NCBI GenBank assembly: GCA_020912385.1
Contig: CP087218.1
Location: 1,426,001 to 1,490,000, forward strand
Direction: 5' to 3'
Source: Neofusicoccum parvum
Lineage: Eukaryota > Ascomycota > Dothideomycetes > Botryosphaeriales > Botryosphaeriaceae
DNA length: 64,000 nt
A program made the position numbers and the translations under genes. Within the stretch, counting starts at the first letter, position 1. Each line of letters starts with the position of its first letter. Shown here in pieces: positions 43,370 through 55,192 of this stretch. The notes under the pieces are model-generated. The model did no database searches. It worked only from the letters and a program-made list of their open reading frames with translations, and was not told the DNA's origin.

Positions 43370-46300
43370 ATGGCGGACCTGCAGGAGCTCTTCGCTCGGC
43401 TGAAAAGCCCATCGAACCCTGCAAGCTCGCCCGGCCCTTCGCAGTCCAGCGCCAACGCAAACACTTACCACCAGCCGACCGTCTCGTCGCCCATCTTCTC
43501 ACCGCAACCCGGCGGCCCCCAGCCGCACCACCAGTCTGCCATCGTGAGCCCGAACACCTCGGCCATGGGCACGCCCACTCCGGAACATTCCAGCTCCGAT
43601 CGCACCGCCAGCCTGTTGAATCTGCTGAAATTCAATCAGCCCAGCGCCGCGTCGCCTCAAGTCCAAGACACGGGGGCCGAGCGCCGCCCGTCGAACAACA
43701 TGTTCCAGCCGGAGCAGCAGCTCCATGCGCAGCCTCAGCAGCCCACCCACAGCCGAGGCATCTCTGCCTCGGACCTAGTGGCCTCGTTCATGCGGAAGCC
43801 TCAGTCGACCTCGCCTTCGATCGCCCAGCCGGCGCCTACCAAGCCCAACTTCCGCCCGGACGCTTCGTCCGCTGAGAACCCGCAGGACTTGCTGCTCAGG
43901 CTTCTCAACCATCCGAAGCCTCCTCAGAGCGACTCTCCCGTCCCGCCTCCGCAGTACGTTGAAAAAGATGTGCCGGAAGCCAAGATCGACGACCTCGCTC
44001 AGGATCTCGCCGACGCGAAGCTCGAGGCCACCAGCCCCCCAGCCGAAATGCAAGCTTCTCTGCCTCCGATGCACGCCTTCGGCAGCGGCTCGCAGCCGCC
44101 TGCCAACAACTCCGCCGCTGCCAAGAACCCGCTGTTCACCTACGTCAATCCCTTCGAGCAGCTGTCGGCCTCATCGCCGCGCAACCGTACGCCTAAGCCG
44201 GAAGGCCGCTCGGGCACGAACACTCCGAAGGTCGAGATACTTAAGCATGGTCGCGAGAGCTCTCCCAATGCTGGTCCTGCTGCAAAGTCACGCAAGCTTT
44301 CTGGCGCTAGCTCTCCCGCGCGCGAGCCGGAGACCGTAGCCGAGGCTGTTGCTGAAGTCGGCCAGACTGTCGATAAGCAGGTAGAGGAAGCTCTTGCCGG
44401 CATGGACAAGGAAGCCAATGGCAACCAGAAGCAGTCGGCTGAGGAGGCTCGTCTTGAGCGGAAAGAGCTTGAGAAGGCCGTCCACGACGTCGCTCTGGAT
44501 GCCAAGGAGCAGCTTGAGGACAAAGAAACGCGCCGCGAATTCGAAGCGAACCTTCCAAAGGAATTGGCCAAGGCCATTGAGGATGTCGTCGAGGACGTCG
44601 CTCAAGAGAAAATCGCCGACAGTTGGGAGAGCGCTGAAGACAGCCCTGGAAAGGACGACAATGCTGTCGTTGTCTTCAACTTCCCCATGAGGCCCTTCGT
44701 CTCCATTGAGCTGAGGAAGCTCAGAGATCCGCCGACGCCTATTCGCCAGGACAACATTATGGATATTGCCCGCCTGAAGAAGGACTTCGATCAAATCGAC
44801 CGCAACCTGGTCACTGTCTCGAAGACCTACATTGCCTACGCTCTGTCTAAGCATGGAGGTTTCCGCCTCATTCGTCAGGACACGGGCAAGTACAAGCAGG
44901 TCTTCAACACCACCAAGGAGCGCATCTTCAATCTGCAGCTCTGCACTGGTCCTCCTCTTTCTACTTCACACGAAATGGAGACTATTCTCGCCACCGGCGT
45001 TGATGGCTCGGTGTTCTGGACCACCGTTGCAGGCAATGGAGAGACTTACAGCGAGGAGAACCTTGAGGAGCAAGGCTTCATCTTCCCTCCCGTTCCTGCT
45101 CAGGATGACAACACCTCTGGTGGTCAACTCAAGACTCGTGCTAAGAAGAGCTCTCGTCACCCTGAGTTCTTTGGCATTGGCCGTGGCAAGTCCATCTACC
45201 TTGTTTGGCCCCACGGTGCCCGCAATCCCGAGTACACCAACTCCAAAACGCGCGTCTGCGATAGCGAGAAGTACCTTCACCACCGCTGCCTGAGGATTGT
45301 TACTGGCAAGGCTGGTAAAGACTTCGCTTTCAGCGAGGACGACACCGTCATCGCTTCCCTGGACAAGGCTGGAAGGCTGAGGTTCTGGGATATTCGTGAG
45401 TTGATCGCTGACGGGGCTGGCCCTCACGATGGACGTATTCCTGCAAAGGAGGTTCGCAACCCCATCATGCAGCTCAACACTGTTGCTGCCGGTGACAAGT
45501 CGTGGCCTACGTCTGTTCTCTTCCTTGACAAGGAGCGGCCTTGTGTCAAGGGAATTGCCCTGAGATATGTCATTGTCGGTCTCAAGCAGAACCACACCCT
45601 TCAGCTGTGGGATCTTGGACTCCAAAAGCCGGTCCAGGAGATCAACTTCCCTCATGAGAACGAGTCCGACGCTATTTGCAGCATTGCCTACCACCCGAGG
45701 ACTGGCATTTTGGCTGTTGGACACCCTACCAGGAACTCCATTTATTTCATCCACCTGTCTGCTCCCAGGTACAACCTTCCTGCCATGTCCCAAGCCAAGT
45801 TCATCAATCGTCTTATGGAAAAAGACACGGACCTTCCCAGGCCTGAGTCCACCGCTATCATGAGCGGCATCCGCGAATATTCGTTCGCCTCGAAGGGTCA
45901 GCTACGCAGCTTGGAAATGCTGCAGGAGCCGGCCGCTTCTCCAGATAGCTACGCCCCTGATGAGGCGCCTCTATTTGAGCTCTATGTCATGCACTCTAAG
46001 GGTGTGACCTGCCTCGGTATCCGGAAGGATGACCTTGGCTGGAGCAAGGATAGCAAGGTGCTTCACCCTGTCGATGCTGAGGCCAATGGACACATCAGCA
46101 TTAATCCGATTCGCGTTCTGGCTTTGGCTGAGGGAACTAGCACGACCGAATCGTCTGCGAATGGAGAAGCCCAGCAGAGCGTGCAGAGCGCTCGCTCGCG
46201 TGCGACTCCCAGAGAGGTTGTCAAGAAGGAGCCGGCTAGCAGCAGGTCTCGCGCGACCTCTCAGGCGCCTGAGACTGCGTCCATGATTGCTTCAACACTT

Positions 46301-47873
46301 GAGAGAGTGGAGAACCAGCAAGATGCTGCTAGGGCTGCTATCATCAATGGCAGCGAGAAGCCCGAGAAGAAAAAGAAGAAGAAGGGTGGCGCCACAGCTA
46401 CCGATACCGCCTCTCAGGTCTCGAGCATAGCCAAGGCTACTTCAGTTGCTCCTAGTGCAATCTCCTACGCGAATGTCGCCCAACGCGCAAAGACTCCTCC
46501 CCCTGAGCCGGTGAAAGCTATCGAGGATAAGAAGCTCCCCGAGTCTGAGGTTCCCGAGTGGGCCACTCGCCTCTTCACCCAGGTGCAGGCTTCGGGCGCT
46601 GTCCCCTCTGCTAGCGCAAACATCGACTCTGACATCTTGAAGACTCTTGAGGCAAATGTTTCTTCGGAGTTCAACAAGGCATTCAACAAGGAGCTGGAGT
46701 CGCTTTACCGTCGTCTCGATGATGAGAAGCGCGTCCAAGAAGCTGCTAGCGGAGCCAAGATGGATGCCGTCCTTCGTTTGGTGTCCAGCACCCTTACCGA
46801 GAATGTCGAGAAGAGCATGTCGCGCATCGTCACTCAGAATCTCCAGAAGATCATTCTTCCGTCTCTGAGTGATCTCGTTGCCGTCACTATCGAACGTCGC
46901 CTTACCGAGATTCTTGCATCGTCGGTCCAGGCCTCAATTCCTCGTGAGGTTAAGCAGGCGCTGCCTTCGGCTATCAACATGGCCTTCCGGGATCAAGAGA
47001 CGCTGCGCCACATTTCTGATCTGATATCCAGCAAGACCACGGCCCACATTGATCAACAGCTGCCGCATGCGATTCGCAATTCCATCGGCTCTTCTCTCCA
47101 GAACATGACGGTCAATGCTGTTCAGCAAGCCTCCGTGGACATGGAGCGTCGCATGGTTGAGCAGCTCCGCCAGGCCGACGTCCAGCGCCAACGTGACGCT
47201 GCTAAGATTGATCAGCTTACGAATCTAGTCACCGGGCTTAGTGAGACTATTGCCAGCATGTCCGCTGCCCAGGCGACCTTCCAGGACGAGATCCTGAAAC
47301 TCCAAAAACAGGCCATCCAGAGCGAGGGCTCAGGTAAATCTGCACCTTCGACCGCTGCCTCTGCTTCCTCTACGGTCAAGAGGAGCGAAGCGGAGCAAGA
47401 GCAAGATGAAATCACACGCTTGATGTCTGATGGCCAATTCGAAGAGGGCACAATTATGGTAAGTCTCGCTCTTTCAGTGGCTCTAGTGACGTGCATCTCT
47501 TGAATCTAACGTCCAGCAGTGGCTTCAATCCCCGCGCCAGACGCAGCTGTTCGACAATCTCTTCGTTAGGTGCAACCCTGCATACATCCAGAGTCTCACT
47601 CCCCTAGTAGCCCTGAGCGTGTCGGCCGCTGTCAGCTCTTCCCTGGACTCAAACATTCCCGAGCGCTTGATGTGGCTCGACGCTGTCTTTGGTACCATCG
47701 ACCCTCGCGATCCGGATATCAGGGAAGTTGCTCCCAAGATCATGGACGTGCTTTCTTCTCGTCTTCAGGCTGCGTACATGCAGATTGCCGAGAGCAACCC
47801 CGGCGATCCCGTCCTCAGGAAGATCTCGATGCTGTCCCGTCGCGCTAGGGAGTTGAAGGATCTCTCTACCTGA
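43370..47873 (+). CDS. Ge-1/EDC4-type mRNA decapping scaffold
   Basis: Ge-1/EDC4 proteins scaffold Dcp1-Dcp2 decapping and P-body assembly in the cytoplasm. Exons 43370-47458 and 47517-47873 give 1481 aa. The N-terminus (MADLQELFARLKSPS) is followed by about 270 residues of Pro/Ser/Gln-rich disorder containing short helical motifs (DRTASLLNLLKFN; SASDLVASFMRK; PQDLLLRLLN) that may bind decapping partners. An acidic helical region leads into a Ge-1 WD40-like domain from about residue 440 (FNFPMRPFVSIELRKL) to about 860 (SIAYHPRTGILAVGHPTRNSIYF). A Ser/Lys-rich linker with a Lys run near 1000 follows, then coiled coil (about 1080-1330) and the conserved C-terminal helical domain after the intron (WLQSPRQTQLFDNLFVRCNPAYI). 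The acceptor is a tandem cagcag (NAG-NAG), so a 1480-aa isoform lacking one Gln is possible. Confidence 0.88.
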
Positions 47874-50800
47874 GCTCCTCATTAGCTCTCTAGTCACCTC
47901 GAGAAGCGAACAAGCTACGGTTGCTTGGACTGTTGTCACGATTGCGTCGAGCTTTGGCGACGTCATTGACTGAGCATCTGAGCACGGCCCATGGTTGGAC
48001 AGCTATGGCGTATCTGAAGATGCTGAGAAATGCTCTTCGCCTACTGCCAGTCACCCGTTGCTTGCTATAGCGAGCGCGAGTTTCCTTCTCCCAAATTGAA
48101 ACAAGTTTGCGATTCCTTTGCTTTCGATGATTTCCCTAATTAATTACTCCCTGTTTTTTACTCTTTCAGCGCATGCACCGGCAGATAGCATCATGGTCGC
48201 ACACGAGTCTCCTTTTCCTTGATTTCCGTCATGACCAAACAAAAGTTTCGGTATGCACATGGAACACGAAAAATGGGAGCATTTCGAGGCGCGGCAAATA
48301 GTTAACACAGAGCATTGCAAATACTTGCGAATCTGCTTTTCTTGTTCGTCGTTTTCTCTTTTACTGGCGAGCAATTCTCGGACATTCTGGGAGGAGAATC
48401 TGCTGGGCCTTTACCGGATTGGTCGGCTTGGATTGATCTCTTCCTCTCATCTTCTTTGCCGCTGAGAATGCGGTTTTGAAGGAGAAAGGAGCATGGATCC
48501 TTCCTGTTGGCTGGCTATCTGGCAAGTTGGCTTAGTATTATTCAGAGGGAGGTCGCTTGCAGGACATCCTCTTCACACTCGTTTCCTGTCTTGGGAGATG
48601 GTCTTGATGAGGATGATTGTCCTCTCTGGACGGATGGTGGACGTGGAAAGGCTGACTGGCTGACGGGCGGCAGCTGGGCTGGTTGCTGATTGGTTAGCCG
48701 GTCTGCTTCACTACGACTGCACGAGTGGCTGGGGCATCTCTCTCGCTCTTCTCCGCCTGCTCCTTTTCCCTCATTTGATGGCCTGAGCTGATCACTCTCT
48801 TTTACTTCTTCTTTACCCTGGCCGGTCAGAGGTCGTCTCGTCTGCTTTTGCGTAGATGGATGATGGGTGGATGGGTCTGGTCCGAATAGAGGGCAATGGA
48901 ATTGACTGATTTTCTTTTGCTTGACTTGTCTGCTTTGTGGTGAATCCTCTTGAGACATTCGTGAGGACGGCCTCGTGTAACGAGAGTCGACTGGTTCTTT
49001 GCATCTAGTCTTGCATTGTGCAATCGTCAATTCCATGCCGTTACTCCACGCGTCTATGTGAACAGGGTCTGAGAAGCAGCTCCTCCACTCGTTGATCGGC
49101 TTCCCTTGAGCGTGCACTCAAGGAAGAATGCCGAGGGGCGACAACACCAATCAGAAAGGGTCTAAGACATGCTTTGCAAACAGTGCCTTTCAGCCTTCTT
49201 GCCGCATTTATTCCCATGTTTCTCAACTTTTAGCGCATATCTCTCAATCTATTTCCCATTTCCAAATAGGCAGTCCGGAGCGCCTCCCTGGTCCGGTGGC
49301 GCGATGACCTTATTTCCTGGTGTAACCTCTGTATCATGGCCATCGAGTCTCGGAGAATGTTTCTTGGCCTGCGCCCTTTGTCTCGGTGCGAAATCAGAAA
49401 AGAACTGAATGACTCTTTTTCGCTTGGAAAAGGTGGAAAGCAGCGCCCTTCGTGATCACATAGCTTTTATCCACGCTTGGCCACGAGACATGGCAACACC
49501 ACCCTTAGATCACCATGCACCATGTAGCGGTGCTATAGCCAGCCTTTAGCGTGGAGCAAACGCATCCTTCCAAAACACTGGCAGAACTTCAGTTATGCTT
49601 GGTCGCGGGGAGTCGAAGCATGCATCCGGATGGCTTTAGTGCATAGGCTCAAGGACTATTGCATCCAGAGGGATGCTTCACCTGTCCATGACCGAATCAG
49701 TTTCCTCCACCTGAATGATATATGCCTTCGCGGTTGCCGTCGGCTGCAGCACGCCTCCGCAAACCCCGTGATGCCGGCGGCCATTGGTCACGAGACACAA
49801 AAACAAGCCCTTTGGCCCATCGTGCACGCTCCGGCGCGGACGCCGAACGGGCACCGTGCAGGGTTTATAAGGTAGCGCCATCAGACCGGTGGCCGGGAAC
49901 TCTGTCGCGTGCGCAGTCGGGGGATCGGCAAGGGTGCTTTTTACATAAGGCCGGCGCCACAGCTGCTTAAGCTACAGGTAGCTTGCGGTATCCCGAGTGC
50001 CGACGGATGTCACTAGCACATGTATAGTCGCAACGGCGAGGTTCTGCCGCGCGGGAGGAAGGAGCGAAAGGGCACCGTGTGTGTCCGTCTGACAGCTGCG
50101 CTCTGGGCTGGGCTGGGCTGGGCGCCGGTTGAAGGCGGGTCTGGCGGGATGATGGGTGTGGTGGTTTGGAGGGATGCGGCGATGCCTATCATCCTTCCTT
50201 TTCTTTGTTGGTGTGGTGATGGGCTGAGCTGTCATTGCTGTGGCTGCGTCCGCGGGGTGGTGCAAAAGGAAAAGGAAGCGGGGACAAGAAGCACCCATGG
50301 CGTCATACCCGGCATGCTGCAATAACTTACGCTTTTTGCTATGCGCGCCTCACGCAGCCGGCAGCAAACTACTGTCGACTTGTCTATAGCTGCCTGTCCT
50401 CGCATACAGCTACTGCCTCTCCTACCTTGGGCATCCCTATTGCTCTCCCTCTCCTCCAGACCAGACCGCCCCGACGTCGGCGCGACCCCAAAGATCAGGC
50501 GCACAGCTCTGCCTCGCTGGTTGGCCGCCCAGCCCCGGAAAAACAAGCATTTAGATTAACTCCATCGCGCCTGCACCTTTAGCCCCCCCGCACGCACGCC
50601 GCCTAGCACAACCTTTGATTCAAGCTTAATCATTCGTCCGACGAATCCCGTAGTTACACTCTCTCGCGCCATCCCGCCAGCGACAGACGCCACGCGATGA
50701 ACAGCAACATAACGCAAGGATCCTTCCATATGACCCTCTTTCCATTCGCCATTCGCCGTCCGCCCCCTTCCCCCAGCACCTTTTCTTTTCTCTCTTGTTC

Positions 50801-52036
50801 CTTCAAACCGCCTTGCCCCATCCGAAAAACGTCACGCGCGCCGCCGCCCCCGGACAGAACGCCTTTATCGTCATTCTTCCCGGCTGCTCGTCCGCTGAGA
50901 GGCCATTACTCACCGCACCGCCGCCGTGCCCGGCTCTGCTCCTCCGCGGTCGTGTCGACAGGTTATTTGCCGTCTGGGCCGGAGATGCCGGGGGTGATGC
51001 TTGCTCACGGGGCGGGCTGGCGACATCATCGTGCTTTGGAAAGCTTCGTGAAGGCGCGTCGGGGATGGAGGATCGACGGCGGGGGGGTGAGGGAAAAGTG
51101 ATGGCACAAGCTTTGGGGAGAAGGGAAGAAAAAGTGATCAGATCGACGCGAGCCGATAGACTCGACCCGAGCCAGAGTTGCGTTTTTCTGCTTGTCAAGC
51201 CGTGTCGCCTATCTGGCTGTGCGTCTTGTGTTGCATGTCGTGCTGCACTGCTTGACTCAAGGGTACATAAGCCCGCATGAAGCAATATGCTTAGGCATCG
51301 TGGTCAGCGTAAGTGGAGAGGTCTCTCTGTTGTTCTCATTGCGAGGCAGTGGCCTCTCTTGCTAAGCTCTCAAGCGCTAAACAACAAAGTCGAGAGCAGG
51401 TTGGAGGAAAAGAAAAACAATAAGCAATAAAAACTACGGTAATCATGCCAAACGATAGTTGTTGGGTATCGTAACCGTACCGCGAAAAAAAAGGGGTATC
51501 AGCATCGCTAGACGCTCAAATGATAAAAACGCTCGCGAGAACGTTGGAGAAGAAGAGTAGGTATCCAAAACGGCAATGCAGAAACCCAAGCGACAGGAAC
51601 CCAAGCGATGCAGCCCAGCCCATGCAACATCCAATGCTCCACTGATATCCAAGAGAACAAATGCAACATGTCGTCAGAGTCGTCAGCGCCCGAAATCCGA
51701 TTGTTTGCGTTGCAGCAGGCCGGCCGGCAGACAGGCAGGCAGGCAGCAGGGCGTCAGCCACATCGAAAGGTATACTGATCCTGCCGCATGCAATTCTCGC
51801 GGGAAACGGCCGTTCCCCCGCATGCACTTCCGAAAGGGGCAAAAAAGCCAAACCAACCACGCCCCTCGTCAGCCCGCCTGCCAGAAAAGCGGGGCCGAGC
51901 GGGAGTGGAGGCCGAGACTGCAGAGGGCACAGATGCAGTGCTACTGTGCCTTTGCAGAGCTCAGCTGACCAGGCGGAAGCAAAATTTAAGACCGAAGGAA
52001 ATTCGTGAGTCGTGATTCTCTTTTTTCTGGTGGCGC
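47874..52036. other. Long intergenic region
   Basis: No gene is recognised in 4.2 kb. Simple repeats include GGGCT units near 50102-50122 and GGCA-type units near 51721-51740. Several open frames (48542-49117 minus; 50697-51280 on both strands) are rich in Ser/Arg/Pro and lack family features. Confidence 0.5.
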
Positions 52037-53288
52037 CTAGGCCTCAGCGTTCGCGAAGTTGCCGTCCCACGTGAGCGTCGCCGAGTACGTCGAGCGGATG
52101 TTGGAGCCGCCCGGGTTGTACGAGTGGAAAAGCAAGTGCTTTGCGTCGGCCGCGATGCTGGCGCCGCCGGGAGACCAGAAGCCGTGCTTGCCCTGCGAGA
52201 CGAACAGCGGACCATACTTGGTGTACGGGCCGGAGACGCCTGCGAGTTGAATCATGCGTCAACAAAGCAATCTCAAGGGTGAGCGATCACCAGGCCACCA
52301 GCGCGGCACCTGAGATCTGGGTGCAGGGGGAGGGTGGGAGACTTACTGTTTGCGATGGCGTACGTCACGTCATAGTTGATGGTGTAGAAGCAGTTGGAGC
52401 TGAAGAACAGCACGTAGCGGCCGTCGGGCAGCTTCGCGATGCTGGGGGCCTCGACCAGCGGGCCGTCGGCGTCGCTGCGGTCGAGCACCTGGTAAGGATC
52501 ACCGATCTTGTCGATGCCGTTTCCGGCAACCTTCTGCTGCATGATGGGCGTCGACTTGATCGGAGGCTCGGTGTTGCCGCACACACCACCGCCGCCGAGC
52601 GCGTTGCCCTGTTGCACAAGATTGTTAGCATGAATATTGATTGGTGCAGCTGATGGATGCGGCTGAGCGATCTGGATCATTTGATACTTACGTCAATCTT
52701 GTAGGTCACGTAGCGGGAGCCGTCAGAGTCGCGGAAGCTGGAGGCGTCGATGGCACCGCCCTGGTCGAGAGGGCAGGCCCAGGGGTCGGCGCGGGCGGTG
52801 TACGGCCCCTCGATGTTGTCGGCGGTCGCAACACCAGTGCAGTGGAGCTTGTCATTGCGAGAGGCGGCGAAGTAAAGCACGAATCTGCCGTTATCCTAAA
52901 CGAGGCGCTGTGTCAGCACGTTTTCCCCATCGGGTTGCGGGGATGATGTGAGAATGCATACATTCTGGATCACATCAGGAGCCCAGACGGCGGGGTTGGC
53001 GGCGTAAACCCAGCCCGGTAAGTTCGGGAGAGCATCCTTGCCGAGCAAAGTCCACGAGTTGAAGTCCGAGGATTTGGCAATCTGGACGTGGACGCCATTG
53101 GCGCCGTCCTGGCTGTTGGTAGCAAAGGAGTACCAGGTGCTGCCGACCTTGACGATGGACGGATCAGGAAAGTTGCCGCCGATGACAGGCCCGGCCACAA
53201 CGCGCTTCGCGAGGTCCAAGGGAGCGGCATTGACCAGTGAGGCTATCGACAGCAGTGCTGATGCACCGAGAGCAGCCAGGGACAGCAT
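52037..53288 (-). CDS. Secreted GH43 glycoside hydrolase (arabinan-degrading type)
   Basis: GH43 enzymes are inverting five-bladed beta-propeller hydrolases acting on arabinan, arabinoxylan or xylan in plant cell walls. Exons (minus) 53288-52962, 52895-52692, 52608-52347 and 52239-52037 give 331 aa. A signal peptide (MLSLAALGASALLSIASLVNA) is followed by a short propeptide ending in KR at residues 28-29, a Kex2-type site. The catalytic triad is visible: base Asp in NFPDPS (residue 42), pKa-modulating Asp in GGAIDAS (159), and acid Glu in LVEAPS (230). The ending YSATLTWDGN is typical for the family. There is no carbohydrate-binding module or membrane anchor. Substrate (arabinan versus arabinoxylan) cannot be decided from motifs alone. 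A TATA-like element lies 66 bp upstream. Confidence 0.92.
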
Positions 53289-55192
53289 GGCTCGGGGGAG
53301 TCCAGCGACGAGAGAGCGCGGATGGCGAAATATGAGGCAAGAAGAGAAGAGGAATATATACGCTGCGAGCAAGGGAGTATCGCTGGCTGGAGCTGTGGAA
53401 TGAAGGACATGATCACGGAGGACAGCAGCAGCTTATAAACACACGACAAAGAGGGAGTGCATGCAGAATGCAGTTGCGCCGCTTACGACCGGAGCAGAAG
53501 TCAGCCTACGAGAGAGCAAGTGAACACCGAAATAGATCATGGGACGCCAAGCGCAGAGTATTGAGGCATTGTGACCCTACGGCAGGCGACAATCGGGCCT
53601 TAGGATGGATGGGGACTCGGTGGAGTTCAGAGCGGTGCAGCAGCCGTTCGGCGCAGCCTGGGCCAAGGGCAGCGCCCGTCCTCCAGGGCAGGGCCATGTG
53701 GCAGTGACGTCCATCCCCATCCTCCGTAGCACTGCCGAGCAGAGGTCGACGGTGGTAGGCTGGTGGTGCTGAGGTCCAACAAGGTCTTACTTGAGCGGCG
53801 GGTCCCCACACAGACGCACATATTGGCTCGGCTCTGGTTGCTGCGATGCTTGGCTGTCTCAGGGATGTGACCGGTGGACGCTCGCCACGGCACGACATGG
53901 ATGCAGACTTGACTGGATGCCTGGAAGCGGTGAATGCGGCGGCGTGGGCGTCGCGGTGCGCGCGCGGGTGACGGCAAGGGCGTCGCGCTGGGTCCTTGGG
54001 GCGCGCCACGAAGCCCATGTGCCTGAGCAGCACGCGGGGCAGCGTCCCAGCCCGGCGCGGGCTGCCCACGGGATCTGGGCGCAGAGGACGGCCGGAGGGC
54101 CTTAGCTAAGCTCATGCCAACAACATCATGCGCCCGCCGATCGCCGGCAAGGCTGAGCGTGGTCAGGTAAGCAGCCTGCGATCTGGGGACTTGCGCTTCC
54201 AGCACTGCACGCGCTCTCGCACGAGCGCAAATCATGCCAATCCCTGCGCTGCGGGCAGCGCGTCGGGAGAGGCTAATTCGACGCATCGCCATGCAGAGCA
54301 GCGCCTTCTGCACGCAACGCCCGCACGAAAACCAGCAGCCAAGCCGAGCGCGCGCGCCAGGCGCGAGAGCCCGGCCGGAGGAAAACCGTCGGCGAAGGAT
54401 CCGGACCGCCACTGCGCTCTTCATCAGCCACGCCGCGGGACTGCGATCAGCGCAAGGGGACCTGAGGGTAGGCCGGGCGCCAGAGCCCAGGATTCGGGGC
54501 GGTGCAACAGCACGGCGCTCTGCCACCGCCAGCGAGGAGCGCGTCTGACGCATCGCCCGCATCCCGGGCACCATGACATCGGCCCACCGCGCGCTGGGCG
54601 AGCTCGCCGTGTCTGTGGACGCCCCGTCGACTGTGCAACCAATGACGGGGCCAAGGCAAGCACCTCAGGAACAGCGCATGCCAGAGCTCTGCCCAACTCA
54701 TGCGCCGTCAGCAAGGCGCCGCGGTCTGGGCAACCGGCCGCTGTTAGAGGTCGGAGGGGCGGAGGGGCAGAGGGGCGGGCACGGTTCTGCCGCGCGGCGA
54801 GAGCCGTGAGCGCGGCGTAACGTGGGGGCGCGCGAGAGATTCTTGGTGTTGTTGAGCGGGTGCAGTGGAGAGAAGCGGTTTCGCGGGCGAGTCAGTCGGC
54901 GCGCCCTGGCTGCCCGCGTCCCCTGGCGCCGGCGCGCGGCGTCCGTGCGCTGCGATTCCCGCCGCTCGAGCTGGTCCCACGTCGGACAAGGCCAGCACAA
55001 ACACCACCCACAACAGACGCAGCAGAGTACGTACGCCGCCGCCCTCCACCACCCTGCGTCCGCGCCGGCCTCGCCCAGCCCAGCCAATCGCGCCGCCGCG
55101 TCCACATGCCGCCCTAAGCCCCACTCGCTGCGAGTGGTGGCTGTCGCGACCGCCCTCACGACTCTCCAAGCTTCGCCGAACACCGTGCTACA
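53289..55192. other. Divergent intergenic region, GH43 and STRIPAK promoters
   Basis: It contains the GH43 promoter (TATA-like elements at 53354 and 53432) and the upstream region of the Far11 gene. The centre (53600-54820) is GC-rich with long overlapping Arg/Ala-rich frames on both strands that I do not accept as genes. Confidence 0.5.
53354..53360 (-). promoter_or_regulatory. TATA box of the GH43 gene
   Basis: On the minus strand TATATAT reads toward the GH43 start, 66 bp before the ATG, leaving room for a short leader. A second, weaker TTTATAA lies about 145 bp upstream of the ATG. Confidence 0.5.

Noticed and set aside
53627..54820. Overlapping 230-315 codon frames on both strands
   Set aside because: Both are Arg/Ala/Ser-rich and overlap each other in a GC-rich intergenic region; no motif or codon signal favours either.
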